From positions 186,001-250,000 of the forward strand of contig NZ_BBUZ01000030.1 of assembly GCF_001417735.1 (NCBI RefSeq): a stretch of DNA of 64,000 nt. The letters are read 5' to 3'. The position numbers and the translations under genes are program-made. Of this stretch, positions 43,271 to 51,393 are shown in pieces. Position 1 is the first letter of the stretch. Each line of letters opens with the position of its first letter. The notes below the pieces were generated by a model. That model was not told where the DNA came from, did no database searches, and was given only the letters and a program-made list of their open reading frames with translations. Source of the DNA: Streptomyces sp. NBRC 110028. Its GTDB lineage: Bacteria; Actinomycetota; Actinomycetes; Streptomycetales; Streptomycetaceae.

Positions 43271-44101
43271 ATGTCATCGAAAACCAGAGGAATTGTGGTG
43301 TACCTCGCCCTGTCCTGCGCCGGAACCTGGCTGTGGCTGTTCGTGGCGTACACAGCCATGGGACTGTCCGCACTGCATCCCCTGCTGCAGCTCCCGGCCT
43401 TCTGCGTACCCGGCATCGCGGCGTTCGTCGTACGGCGCTGGGTCACCCGGGAGGGATTCGCCGACGCGGGGCTCCGGCTCCGGCTGAAGTCCGCCTGGCG
43501 CTACTACCTCCTCGCCTGGTTGGGCCCGTTGGCGTTCGCCGCCGTGACCATGGCGCTCGCGGCCGCGCTGGGTGTGTGGCGCCCGGACCTCAGCCCGCTG
43601 GACGAGATCGCGGACGGTGTCCCGGGCTGGGCGGCGCTGTGCGCCCTGATGCTCGCGATGCCGCTCCTCACCCCGCTGTACTGGGGTGAGGAGTTCGGCT
43701 GGACCAGCTATCTCCGGCCGCGGCTCTTCGGCGGAAGAATGGCGCCATCGATGATCGTCACCGGGCTCATCTGGGCGTCCTGGCACTTTCCGCTGGCCTT
43801 CATCGGCTATGTCGAATTCCCGCATCTCTTGCTGGGGCTGCTGGTGTGGACCCTCAGCTTCCAGTGCCAGGAGGTCATTCTCGCCTGGCTCTTCATACGC
43901 AGCGGCACGATATGGACCGCGAGCCTGGCCCACGCGGGAAACAACATGGTGCTCTTCCTGCTCACCGGCCAGCTGCTCGGCAGCGGGGACGACGGTCTCG
44001 GAACGGTCGCCGTCACCGTCCTGACCACGATCCCGCTCGCGGGGCTCAGCCTGTGGATCGCCCGGCGTCCCCTCCGCGCGGTGGCGCCATCCATGAGCTA
44101 G
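43271..44101 (+). CDS. CPBP intramembrane metalloprotease (CAAX protease/bacteriocin-processing family)
   Basis: A 276-residue protein with about eight membrane segments. The CPBP active-site motifs are complete: GEEFGWTSYLRPRL (Glu-Glu and Arg), IWASWHFPLAF (His) and LAHAGNNMV (His/Asn). It cuts substrates inside the membrane, in pathways such as prenyl-protein or bacteriocin handling. It is divergent from the two-component operon, with ACGAAAGG upstream of ATG 43271. Its stop codon TAG (44099-44101) lies in the CTAG at the left end of a short mobile element. Confidence 0.92.
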   Translation: MSSKTRGIVVYLALSCAGTWLWLFVAYTAMGLSALHPLLQLPAFCVPGIAAFVVRRWVTREGFADAGLRLRLKSAWRYYLLAWLGPLAFAAVTMALAAALGVWRPDLSPLDEIADGVPGWAALCALMLAMPLLTPLYWGEEFGWTSYLRPRLFGGRMAPSMIVTGLIWASWHFPLAFIGYVEFPHLLLGLLVWTLSFQCQEVILAWLFIRSGTIWTASLAHAGNNMVLFLLTGQLLGSGDDGLGTVAVTVLTTIPLAGLSLWIARRPLRAVAPSMS

Positions 44102-44266
44102 TGCCGCGTCAGCCAAGGTTCACCCCGCTCGCCGCCCTGGCACGGTCATCTGCGGCGTTGCCGAATCGACCGAGTAGGCCCCACTACGAGGCCGATCCGG
44201 CGCCTTGCATCTGACCGCACCAGGACGCCTTGCTACCGGGCGAACTTTGACTGACGCGGGCACTAG
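44098..44266. mobile_element. 169-bp MITE-like element with about 28-bp inverted ends and CTAG flanks
   Basis: The left end GTGCCGCGTCAGCCAAGGTT and the right end read inward GTGCCCGCGTCAGTCAAAGT match with one gap and a few changes, and the match continues to about 28 bases. Both ends are bordered by CTAG (44098-44101 and 44263-44266), which looks like a target duplication. No transposase frame fits inside. It is probably a non-autonomous derivative of an insertion sequence. The flanking CTAG copies supply the stop codons of both convergent neighbours. Confidence 0.8.
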
Positions 44267-45081
44267 AAGCGGTAGCGCAGAATGCGGCCCACGTCCTTGA
44301 AGCCGGGCAGACGCGCCATCACCTTCATGCTCATCCTGCCCGCGGTGGGCATCGCCTCCATCCCCGGCATGTCGACGCTGCGCACCGAGTCCATCAAGGT
44401 CAGCCCGTCGTGCCAGCTCTCGATCTCACGCGGATCGTCCAATCCCCAGTGCAGCGTCGCGCCCGCGTTGCGCACCGCCGGAACCAACTTCTGGAGCCGG
44501 ATGCCCAGGGACCCGTAGACGTCGAAGAGCAGCTGACCGCCGGGGAACCGGTCGGTGATCCGCTGGATGAGGCGCTTGCCCTCCTCCTTGCGCAGATACA
44601 TCGTCAGGCCCTCGAAGACGGCCACGGTCGGCCGGTCGTCGGGCACCTCGCGCAGCCACGCCTCCTCGGTCACCGAGGAGGCGATCATCTCGTAGGCGCC
44701 CGAAGGCCGCGGGAGCAGTTGCTCGCGCAGCTCGATGACGTCGGGGTAGTCGACGTCCAGCCAGCGCACCGACGGCGACGGGTCGAGCCGGTGGACCCGG
44801 GTGTCCAGCCCGCACGCCAGGTGCAGCACGGTCGCCTTCTGGTGCTCGGCCAGGAACGCGGCGGTCCAGTCGTCGAGCTGTTTGGCCCGCAGCGCGATGC
44901 CGACCGCGGTGGTCTCCGTCATGCCCGTCTTGGCGAAGTCGTAGGCGACGCGCTCCACCGCCTCCTGGGCCGTATGGTCGCCCAGGACGGAGTGCGGAGA
45001 GCGGCTGTCCACCGCCCTGCCGTACAGCGTGGCGAGCATCGTCTCCTGGGTGCCGCTGAGAGTGATCTTTTCGCGATCCAT
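44263..45081 (-). CDS. SAM-dependent methyltransferase (leucine carboxyl methyltransferase/TcmP-like)
   Basis: A 272-residue methyltransferase. ATG 45081 has GAGGAA 3 bases upstream. ATVLHLACGLDTRVHRLDP is the SAM-binding loop typical of the TcmP/LCM group, followed by VRWLDVDYPDVIELR and AVFEGLTMYL. Such enzymes O-methylate carboxylates, often in polyketide tailoring, but nothing around it forms a biosynthetic cluster. Its TAG stop is the reverse of the CTAG at the right end of the MITE-like element. Confidence 0.9.
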   Translation of the reverse strand: MDREKITLSGTQETMLATLYGRAVDSRSPHSVLGDHTAQEAVERVAYDFAKTGMTETTAVGIALRAKQLDDWTAAFLAEHQKATVLHLACGLDTRVHRLDPSPSVRWLDVDYPDVIELREQLLPRPSGAYEMIASSVTEEAWLREVPDDRPTVAVFEGLTMYLRKEEGKRLIQRITDRFPGGQLLFDVYGSLGIRLQKLVPAVRNAGATLHWGLDDPREIESWHDGLTLMDSVRSVDMPGMEAMPTAGRMSMKVMARLPGFKDVGRILRYRF

Positions 45082-45280
45082 GGTTCCTCGGTCGGGTGCG
45101 GTGATACCGGCGGCCATGTCCGGCATTCATCCGGGATGGGCGGAATCCGTGCTGCGTACCGTGCCACGAGTACCCGGACCGAGGCGACCGCACCCTGGGC
45201 CATTCGTGTCCTTCACGCCGCGATCCGGGGCCCGGCGGTCGCCGGGGACGGCCGGAAAGCGGCGGTCGGGTGAGCCGGGG

Positions 45281-46477
45281 TCAGTCCTGGGCGAGCCACA
45301 GGTCGGGGCCGAAGACCTCGTAGTGGATGGCGGACGGCCGTACACCGCGCTCCAGCAGCTGGGTCCGCACCGACCGCATGAACCCCAGTGGTCCGCAGAG
45401 GTAGGCGTGGACGCCGTCGGGGATCTCGACGTCCGACAGGTCCACCCGGCCGGTGCGCTCGGCCGGCCGGCCGTCCCCCGGCCGCTCGTACCAGAGGTGC
45501 GCGGAGCCCTGGGCGAGCTTGGTGACCAGCCGCTCCTGGTCGGCGCGCAGCGCGTGGTCGTCGGGGGAGCGGTCGGCGTGGACCGCGATGACCGGGGCCT
45601 GGTGCCCCCGGTCGACCAGGTCCTCCAGCATGGCGACGATCGGTGTGCAGCCGATACCGGCCGACGCCAGCAGCAGGGGTGCGTCCGTGGCGTCGAGCAC
45701 GAGGTCGCCGTACGGGGCGGACACGCTGATCACATCGCCCTCCCGGAGGTGCTCGTGCAGATGACCCGAGACCTCGCCGTCCGGCCCCTTGCCGCCGCGC
45801 ACATGCTTGACGGTGATGGAGCGCACCGACGCACCGGGCGGGTTGGTCAGGCTGTACTGACGGATCTGGCGCGCCCCGTCGGCCAGTTCGACCTGGACCG
45901 AGACGTACTGGCCCGCCTTGAAGGCCGGTGCCGGGCGGCCGTCCGCGGGCCGCAGCCGGAAGGTGACGACGTCCGCGGTCTCCCGGACCCGCTCGGTCAC
46001 CTCCCACGGCCGCCAGGTCCCGCCCGCCAGCACGCCCTGCTCGGCGTACAGCCGCCGCTCGATCTCGATGAGGGCATTGGCCATCAGCCAGTAGACCTCG
46101 TCCCAGGCGGCCACCACGTCCTCGGTGACCGCGTCACCGAGGACCTCCGTGATCGCGGCCGACAGGTGGCGGTGCACCAGCGGGTACTGAGCGGGGCTCA
46201 CCCCGAGCGAGGCGTGCTTGTGCGCGATCCGGGTCAGCATCGCGTCGGGGCGGACACCGGGGTGCTCCACCAGCGAGGTGGCGAACGCGGCGACGGCGCC
46301 GGCGAGGGCCTGCCGCTGGATTCCGGCGGCCTGGTTCCCCCGGTTGAACATGTGCCGCAGCAGCTCCGGGTGGGCCTCGAAGAGCTTCCGGTAGAACAGG
46401 TCGGTGATGGACCCGATGGCCGCGCCGACGGCGGGCAGGGTGGCGCGGACGGTGTCAGCGGACTTCTGGGAGAGCAT
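45281..46477 (-). CDS. hmpA: flavohaemoglobin, nitric oxide dioxygenase
   Basis: A 398-residue protein from ATG 46477; AGGAG sits 6 bases upstream (GTG 46480 would be only 3 away). The globin domain (1-140) has RHMFNRGNQAAGIQRQAL and the proximal His in RIAHKHASLGV; the FAD domain has RQYSLTNPP (RxYS motif), and the NAD domain has LASAGIGCTPIVAML and YLCGPLGFM. It oxidises nitric oxide to nitrate with NAD(P)H and oxygen. The NsrR gene lies just upstream on the same strand, and a TGAGATTCGTATT site is 22 bases before its start, so NO induction through NsrR is expected. Confidence 0.95.
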   Translation of the reverse strand: MLSQKSADTVRATLPAVGAAIGSITDLFYRKLFEAHPELLRHMFNRGNQAAGIQRQALAGAVAAFATSLVEHPGVRPDAMLTRIAHKHASLGVSPAQYPLVHRHLSAAITEVLGDAVTEDVVAAWDEVYWLMANALIEIERRLYAEQGVLAGGTWRPWEVTERVRETADVVTFRLRPADGRPAPAFKAGQYVSVQVELADGARQIRQYSLTNPPGASVRSITVKHVRGGKGPDGEVSGHLHEHLREGDVISVSAPYGDLVLDATDAPLLLASAGIGCTPIVAMLEDLVDRGHQAPVIAVHADRSPDDHALRADQERLVTKLAQGSAHLWYERPGDGRPAERTGRVDLSDVEIPDGVHAYLCGPLGFMRSVRTQLLERGVRPSAIHYEVFGPDLWLAQD

Positions 46478-46498
46478 CACCGGCTCCTAAGCGGTACA

Positions 46499-46511
46499 TG
46501 AGATTCGTATT
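46499..46511. promoter_or_regulatory. NsrR site upstream of hmpA (TGAGATTCGTATT)
   Basis: This 13-mer recurs in inverted orientation upstream of nsrR (47054-47066) with one change (TGAGATTCGCATT). No other site with this wording was noticed. It matches what I recall of Streptomyces NsrR boxes, which contain CATCTGAGAT. It lies between nsrR and hmpA, next to the hmpA start. Confidence 0.75.
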
Positions 46512-46588
46512 CAACGGCGCGAAGAAACCCGACGCGGTGAGCGCCGGCGCACGGGCGGGGGAGGGTCGGCCCGGTGTCCCCGGAGGGT

Positions 46589-47038
46589 TCACCGGTCCGC
46601 CTCGGGGCCCTGTCCGACCAGTCCGAGCAGGACGGGCCCGGTGGGGGAGCCGACCAGATCGGTGACCGTCAGCGGGTCGAGCGAGGAGAAGAACGCCTCC
46701 TGCGCCTGCCGCAGCGCCATCCGCAGCCGGCAGCCCTGCCGGAGCGGGCACGGGGTGTCGCCTTCGCAGTCGACCACCTCGGCGGGCCCTTCGAGCTCCC
46801 GGACCAGTTGGCCGACCGACGCGGTGCGGCCCGCCCCGGTGAGCGCCAGCCCGCCGCCGCGCCCCCGTCGCGTCTCGATGAGGCCGAGGTGCTGCAGCCG
46901 GGCGGCCACCTTCGCCAAGTGGCTGTACGGCACCCGCATCTCCCCGGCGATCTGCCGCGCGGTGCACGGCTCGGCCCCGGTGACCGCCAGTCGCATGATG
47001 GCCCGGAGGGCCAGGTCGGTCGATTTCGTCAGCCGCAT
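46589..47038 (-). CDS. nsrR: NsrR, NO-sensing Rrf2-family repressor
   Basis: A 149-residue Rrf2 protein. The winged helix is in residues 1-60 (MRLTKSTDLALRAIMRLAVT, HLAKVAARLQHLGLI). Three cysteines, Cys91, Cys97 and Cys103 (DCEGDTPCPLRQGC), hold an iron-sulfur cluster; spacing and number fit Streptomyces NsrR rather than IscR or RsrR. It represses genes for NO detoxification until the cluster reacts with NO. The hmpA gene is downstream, 112 bases away, and each gene has its own matching operator. Confidence 0.95.
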   Translation of the reverse strand: MRLTKSTDLALRAIMRLAVTGAEPCTARQIAGEMRVPYSHLAKVAARLQHLGLIETRRGRGGGLALTGAGRTASVGQLVRELEGPAEVVDCEGDTPCPLRQGCRLRMALRQAQEAFFSSLDPLTVTDLVGSPTGPVLLGLVGQGPEADR

Positions 47039-47053
47039 GACACCAGATTAGAT

Positions 47054-47066
47054 AATGCGAATCTCA
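47054..47066. promoter_or_regulatory. NsrR autoregulatory site (minus-strand TGAGATTCGCATT)
   Basis: Sixteen bases upstream of the nsrR start; 12 of 13 positions equal the site before hmpA. The wider minus-strand context GCATCTGAGATTCGCATT is close to the recalled S. coelicolor hmpA1 box. Confidence 0.75.
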
Positions 47067-47074
47067 GATGCAAT

Positions 47075-48292
47075 TTATCGGGGCGGGGTCCGCAGCGCAC
47101 GGGTCACCGACCAGGCCACGGACACCATGGGCACGGCCACGATCGCGCCGACCACCCCGGCCACGATGCTTCCGGCGATCACCGAGATCGCCACCACCAC
47201 CGGGTGCAGCCGCACCGCCCAGCTCATCACCAGCGGATGCAGCACATGCCCCTCGAACTGCCCGGCCACGACGACGAGCGCGAGCACCACCGCCGCGATG
47301 ACCGGCCCCCGCCCGGCCAGGGCCACCACCGTGGCCACGGCCAGCGCGATCGGCGAGCCGATCAGCGGGATGAAGGTGGCGAAGAAGACCAGCAGGGTCA
47401 GCGGCAGCGCCAGCGGCACCCGCAGCAGCAGCAGGACCAGGCCGACCAGCGTCGCGTTGGCCGCCGCCACCAGGATGATCCCCCGGGTGTACCCCGCGAA
47501 GGTGCTCCAGGCCGCCCGGCCCGCCCGGTCCCACGGGGAGCGGGCCGCCTCCGGGAGCTGCTCGCGGAACCACCGCCACATCCCGTCACCGGAATGCACG
47601 AAGAACAGCGAGCAGAACAGCCCCAGCACCGCCGCGGTCAGCGCCTCCACGATCCGGCCCGCGCTGCTGAGCGCGCTGCTGATGAGGGTGGCGCGATGGG
47701 CCGACACAAAGGTGCTGATCCTGTTGTGCAGCCCGGTCAGCGTACGGTGCCGGAAATGGAACGGCGGCCCCTCCAGCCACTGCGTGATCCGGCCGATCCC
47801 GCCGCGGAACTCGCCCACGAGCCGTCCCGCCTCACCCGCCGCCGCACTGCCCACCAGCGCCAGCAGCCCCAGCACCGCCAGCAGACTGCCGAACACCGCC
47901 AGCGCCACCGCGAGCGGCCGGGGCAGCCCGCGCGCCAGCACATCGGCCAGCGGCCGCAGCAGCGCCGTGCCCACCAGCGCCAGGAACACCGCGACCGCCA
48001 CCAGCTGAAAACGGCCCAGCACGGTGAACGCCAGATAGACCGTCACCCCGACGGCCAACAGCCGCCATGCGTACGCGGCGGCGAGCCGCACCCCGGGATG
48101 CACCCGATCACTCGCCCCGTCCGCACCGGCCCCCCGGGGCCCCGCCGACATCGGCGCCACGGCTCGCAGCGCCCGGCGCGGACGGCTGCCGAGCGCCGCG
48201 TACCGCGCCCGCCCGCCGCGCCGGATCCCCGGACGCCGTCCGCCCTCCCCTTTCCGCGCCCGCTCCGGCGGAGGGGGAGACTCGCTGCTCAC
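47075..48292 (-). CDS. AI-2E family transporter (PerM/YdiK-like membrane protein)
   Basis: A 405-residue protein from GTG 48292 with a long basic N-terminal tail (about 60 residues, Arg/Gly/Pro rich) before the first membrane segment. About eight transmembrane helices follow in pattern 2 + 1 + 5, with the family segments FIPLIGSPIALAVATVVAL and GHVLHPLVMSWAVRLHPVVV. Members have been linked to autoinducer-2 export, Na+/H+ exchange or are uncharacterised; a specific role cannot be given. It lies 36 bases upstream of nsrR on the same strand and the nsrR operator is in that gap. Confidence 0.9.
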   Translation of the reverse strand: MSSESPPPPERARKGEGGRRPGIRRGGRARYAALGSRPRRALRAVAPMSAGPRGAGADGASDRVHPGVRLAAAYAWRLLAVGVTVYLAFTVLGRFQLVAVAVFLALVGTALLRPLADVLARGLPRPLAVALAVFGSLLAVLGLLALVGSAAAGEAGRLVGEFRGGIGRITQWLEGPPFHFRHRTLTGLHNRISTFVSAHRATLISSALSSAGRIVEALTAAVLGLFCSLFFVHSGDGMWRWFREQLPEAARSPWDRAGRAAWSTFAGYTRGIILVAAANATLVGLVLLLLRVPLALPLTLLVFFATFIPLIGSPIALAVATVVALAGRGPVIAAVVLALVVVAGQFEGHVLHPLVMSWAVRLHPVVVAISVIAGSIVAGVVGAIVAVPMVSVAWSVTRALRTPPR

Positions 48293-48605
48293 GCCGGTGC
48301 CACCACCCTCCGCGCCCCGGTCCCGCGCCCGGTCCCGCGCTCCGGTTCCGTGCGGCGGAATGGGGGGGCGACCATTCTTCCCGTTATGTGTCCGATGGGA
48401 TGATTCAAGCAGGGTGGCCGGGCACGCGCCTGATCACGCCTCCGCCCGGCGAAGCCGACCACGGCCGCCACGGGCCCCTCGAAGCCCCCTCCCGCGGGCC
48501 GGCGGGAGCTGTGGCGCTGTTCCCCGCAGCCCTGGCGAACTCCATAATCGATCACCACGGTGCCTCATCCGCCGACCGCCCTCCGCACCGCAGCAAGGAG
48601 TTGCC

Positions 48606-49808
48606 GTGACGTACGACATCACCGCCATCCGCGCGCAGTTTCCCGCGCTGAAGGCCGGTTCGGCCCACTTCGACGGCCCCGGCGGTACGCAGACCCCCGT
48701 CCCCGTCATCGAGGCCATCACCGACGCGCTGGCCCATCCGCTGGCCAACCGGGGCCGGACCACGGCGGGGGAGCGCAACGCCGAGGCGATCGTCGCGGCG
48801 GCCCGGCAGGCGATGGCCGACCTGCTCGGCGCGGACCCCACCGCGGTCGTCTTCGGCCGCAGCGCCACCCAACTGGCCTACGACTTCTCCCGTACGCTCG
48901 CCACGACCTGGTCGCCGGGCGACGAGATCGTGGTCACCCGACTGGACCACGACTCCAACATCCGCCCCTGGATCCAGGCCGCCGACCGGGCCGGGGCCAC
49001 CGTGCGCTGGGCCGACTTCGACCCGGCGACGGGCGAGCTGACCCCGGACGACATCAGCGCCGTCCTGGGCGAGCGCACCCGGCTGGTCGCCGTCACCGCC
49101 GCCTCCAACCTCATCGGCACCCGCCCGGCCATACCGGAGATCGCCCGCCGCGCCCACCGCGCCGGGGCGCTGCTGTACGTCGACGGCGTGCACTACACCG
49201 CCCACTCCCTCGTCGACCTCGACCGGCTCGGGGCGGACTTCTACACCTGCTCCCCGTACAAGTTCCTCGGCCCCCACCTCGGCGTCCTGGCGAGCCGCCC
49301 CGAACTCCTGGAAACCCTGCGCCCCGACAAGCTGCTCCCCTCCACCAACGCCATCCCCGAGCGGTTCGAGCTGGGCACCCTGCCGTACGAATTCCTCGCC
49401 GGGACCCGCGCCGCGGTCGACTTCCTCGCCGGACTGGACCCGCGGGCGCGCGGCAGCCGCCGCGAACGCCTGGCATCGGCGTACGCGGCCCTCGAAGAAC
49501 ACGAGGACGCGCTGCGGCTGCGCATCGACAAGGGGCTGGCCGCCCTCGACCCGATCACGGTCCACTCCCGCGCCGCGGACCGCACCCCCACCCTGCTGCT
49601 GACCATCGACGGCCGCGACACCACCGACGCCTACGGCTACCTGGCCCGCCGCGGTGTGGACGCACCGTCCGGATCCTTCTACGCCATCGAGACCTCCCGC
49701 AGGCTGGGCCTCGGCGACACCGGCGGGCTCCGCGTCGGCCTGGCCCCCTACACCAGCACCGAGGACGTGGACCGGCTGCTGGAGGGACTGTCGGGCTTTC
49801 TGTCGTGA
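48606..49808 (+). CDS. cysteine desulfurase-like PLP enzyme
   Basis: A 400-residue aminotransferase class V protein from GTG 48606 with AAGGAG 5 bases upstream. TYDITAIRAQFPALKAGSAH, RNAEAIVAAARQAMADLLGA, VVTRLDHDSNIRPW, VDGVHYTAHSLVDL and the PLP lysine in CSPYKFLGPHLG are typical of the VC1184-type cysteine desulfurase-like group. Unlike true SufS the active-site Cys loop is not evident, so the reaction may be different (selenocysteine or other C-S lyase). It stands alone. Confidence 0.9.
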   Translation: MTYDITAIRAQFPALKAGSAHFDGPGGTQTPVPVIEAITDALAHPLANRGRTTAGERNAEAIVAAARQAMADLLGADPTAVVFGRSATQLAYDFSRTLATTWSPGDEIVVTRLDHDSNIRPWIQAADRAGATVRWADFDPATGELTPDDISAVLGERTRLVAVTAASNLIGTRPAIPEIARRAHRAGALLYVDGVHYTAHSLVDLDRLGADFYTCSPYKFLGPHLGVLASRPELLETLRPDKLLPSTNAIPERFELGTLPYEFLAGTRAAVDFLAGLDPRARGSRRERLASAYAALEEHEDALRLRIDKGLAALDPITVHSRAADRTPTLLLTIDGRDTTDAYGYLARRGVDAPSGSFYAIETSRRLGLGDTGGLRVGLAPYTSTEDVDRLLEGLSGFLS

Positions 49809-49944
49809 GCCACGTGCTCAGCGCGGGGCGTGACCGCCGTCGGTGTCGCCATCGACGCTGCCGGGTGCCACCGGCTCGCCCCGCACCCGCCGGTGCCCCG
49901 GATAACGCATCGCGCCGGCGGCCCGCGGCTGACACCCTCCCTCC

Positions 49945-50484
49945 ATGGAACACGCCGAGGTACTCGTCATCGGAGGACGCGCGGGCGTCGGCAAGACGAC
50001 GGTCGGCTGGGAGGTATCAGCGCAGCTGCGCGCCGCGTCCGTGCCTCACGCGATCCTGGAGGGAGACTTCATGGCACAGGTCCACCCGGCCCCCGAGGGC
50101 GATCCGCACCGCACGAAGATCGCCGAACGCAACCTGACGGCCGTCTGGGCCCACTACGCCGAACTCGGCCACCGGCGGCTGGTGTACACGAACACCGTGA
50201 GCGTGCTGCCCGCGACCACGGACATGATCGAGCGTGCCACCGGGCCCGGCGCCCGGATCGTCCGCGTCCTCCTCACGGCCTCGGACGCCACGGCGGAGGA
50301 GCGGCTGACGGGCCGGGAACTCGGCTCGGAGCTGGAGCGTGAACTGCGGGGCAGCGCCCGCAAGGCCCGCCTCCTGGACGAGCAGGCCCCCGCGGACACC
50401 CTGCGCGTGGCCACCGACGGGCGGCTGGTGGTGGACATCGCGCGCGAGCTGGTGACCGCCACCGGCTGGACCGGCGGCGCGTAG
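49945..50484 (+). CDS. P-loop NTPase/kinase-like protein
   Basis: A 179-residue protein, with Walker A GGRAGVGKTTVG at 10-21 and a hydrophobic strand ending in a possible Walker B (HRRLVYTNTVSV). Size and the opening MEHAEVLVIGGRAGVGKTTV suggest a small-molecule kinase of the AAA_18/adenylylsulfate kinase-like group. No ribosome site precedes ATG 49945 (only CCTCCCTCC), so it may be leaderless. Substrate unknown. The TetR gene follows in the same direction after 140 bases. Confidence 0.8.
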   Translation: MEHAEVLVIGGRAGVGKTTVGWEVSAQLRAASVPHAILEGDFMAQVHPAPEGDPHRTKIAERNLTAVWAHYAELGHRRLVYTNTVSVLPATTDMIERATGPGARIVRVLLTASDATAEERLTGRELGSELERELRGSARKARLLDEQAPADTLRVATDGRLVVDIARELVTATGWTGGA

Positions 50485-50624
50485 CGGTAGCGGCGTCGCC
50501 GCCCGCCCCTCGGCCGCCGAGGCCCGTACGCGACCGTCGGTTCGGAGCCCACCGCCCGGCTAGGCTCAGCCGTGCGGCATGGTCCACGGCATGCGGTACG
50601 CACACGGAGGGAAGGCGCGGGAGC

Positions 50625-51335
50625 GTGAGGGACGGTCAGGAATCCATACGGTCGAAGCCCGCGATGCGCGCCGACGCCCGCCGTAACCAGCAGCGCATCC
50701 TGGACGCGGCCCGCGCGATGTTCAGCGAGCACGGCACCGCCGCGCCCCTGGACGACATCGCCCGCCGTGCCGGCGTCAGCATCGCGACGCTCTACCGCCG
50801 CTTCCCCGACCGCGCCGCGCTCTGCCGTCAGGTGGCCGTCGAGGGCTACGAAACCGTGCTGGCCGAAGCGCTGGCCGCCCAGGAGGTGGCCGAAGGGGGC
50901 GGCCCGGACGCCCCGCTGCGGGCCGTCGAACGCTTCCTGACCGGCGTGGTCGAGCAGCGCTCCCGCCTGGTCCTCCCGCTGTTCGGCGGCCCGGCCTTCC
51001 ACGACGAGGAGGCCACCGCCCTGCGTCACCGCATCACCGGATCCCTGGAGGCGGTGCTCGCCCTCGGCCGGGAGTGCGGCGCGGTGCGCGAGGACGTCAA
51101 CCCCATCGACGTGCTGATGGCCGCGGCCCTGATCAGCAGACCCCTGCCCAACACCCCGCCCGAGTGGCTCGACATCACCGCCCGCCGCCACATCGCCGTC
51201 CACCTCGACGGCCTCCGCCCCGGCGCCGGCCATCACCTCCGCGGCCCGGGCCCCGGCCATCCGGAACCGGAGCACGCCTTCAGCCGCGAAACACCGGCCG
51301 CGGCGGAGAGCGCCCCCACCGGACACCGCGCGTGA
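50625..51335 (+). CDS. TetR-family transcriptional regulator
   Basis: A 236-residue regulator from GTG 50625 with GGGAG just upstream. The N-terminal helix-turn-helix is MRADARRNQQRILDAARAMF, GTAAPLDDIARRAGVSIATL, YRRFPDRAALC. The ligand domain follows to about 200, with a Pro/His-rich tail. No operator or divergent target gene is obvious, so its targets may lie elsewhere. Confidence 0.92.
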   Translation: MRDGQESIRSKPAMRADARRNQQRILDAARAMFSEHGTAAPLDDIARRAGVSIATLYRRFPDRAALCRQVAVEGYETVLAEALAAQEVAEGGGPDAPLRAVERFLTGVVEQRSRLVLPLFGGPAFHDEEATALRHRITGSLEAVLALGRECGAVREDVNPIDVLMAAALISRPLPNTPPEWLDITARRHIAVHLDGLRPGAGHHLRGPGPGHPEPEHAFSRETPAAAESAPTGHRA

Positions 51336-51340
51336 CAACG

Positions 51341-51377
51341 GGCCGTGGCCCCCGCCCGGAGGACGGAGGCCACGGCC
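51341..51377. terminator. bidirectional hairpin between TetR and amidase genes
   Basis: GGCCGTGGCC (51341-51350) and GGCCACGGCC (51368-51377) form a perfect 10-bp stem with a 17-base loop. It lies between two convergent genes, 5 bases after the TetR stop and 16 before the amidase stop. Confidence 0.75.
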
Positions 51378-51393
51378 GGCGGAGCGCTCCCGG

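Noticed and set aside
46574..48403. A 609-codon plus-strand frame rich in His, Arg and Gln
   Set aside because: It overlaps nsrR and the AI-2E transporter antisense and has no ribosome site or domain.
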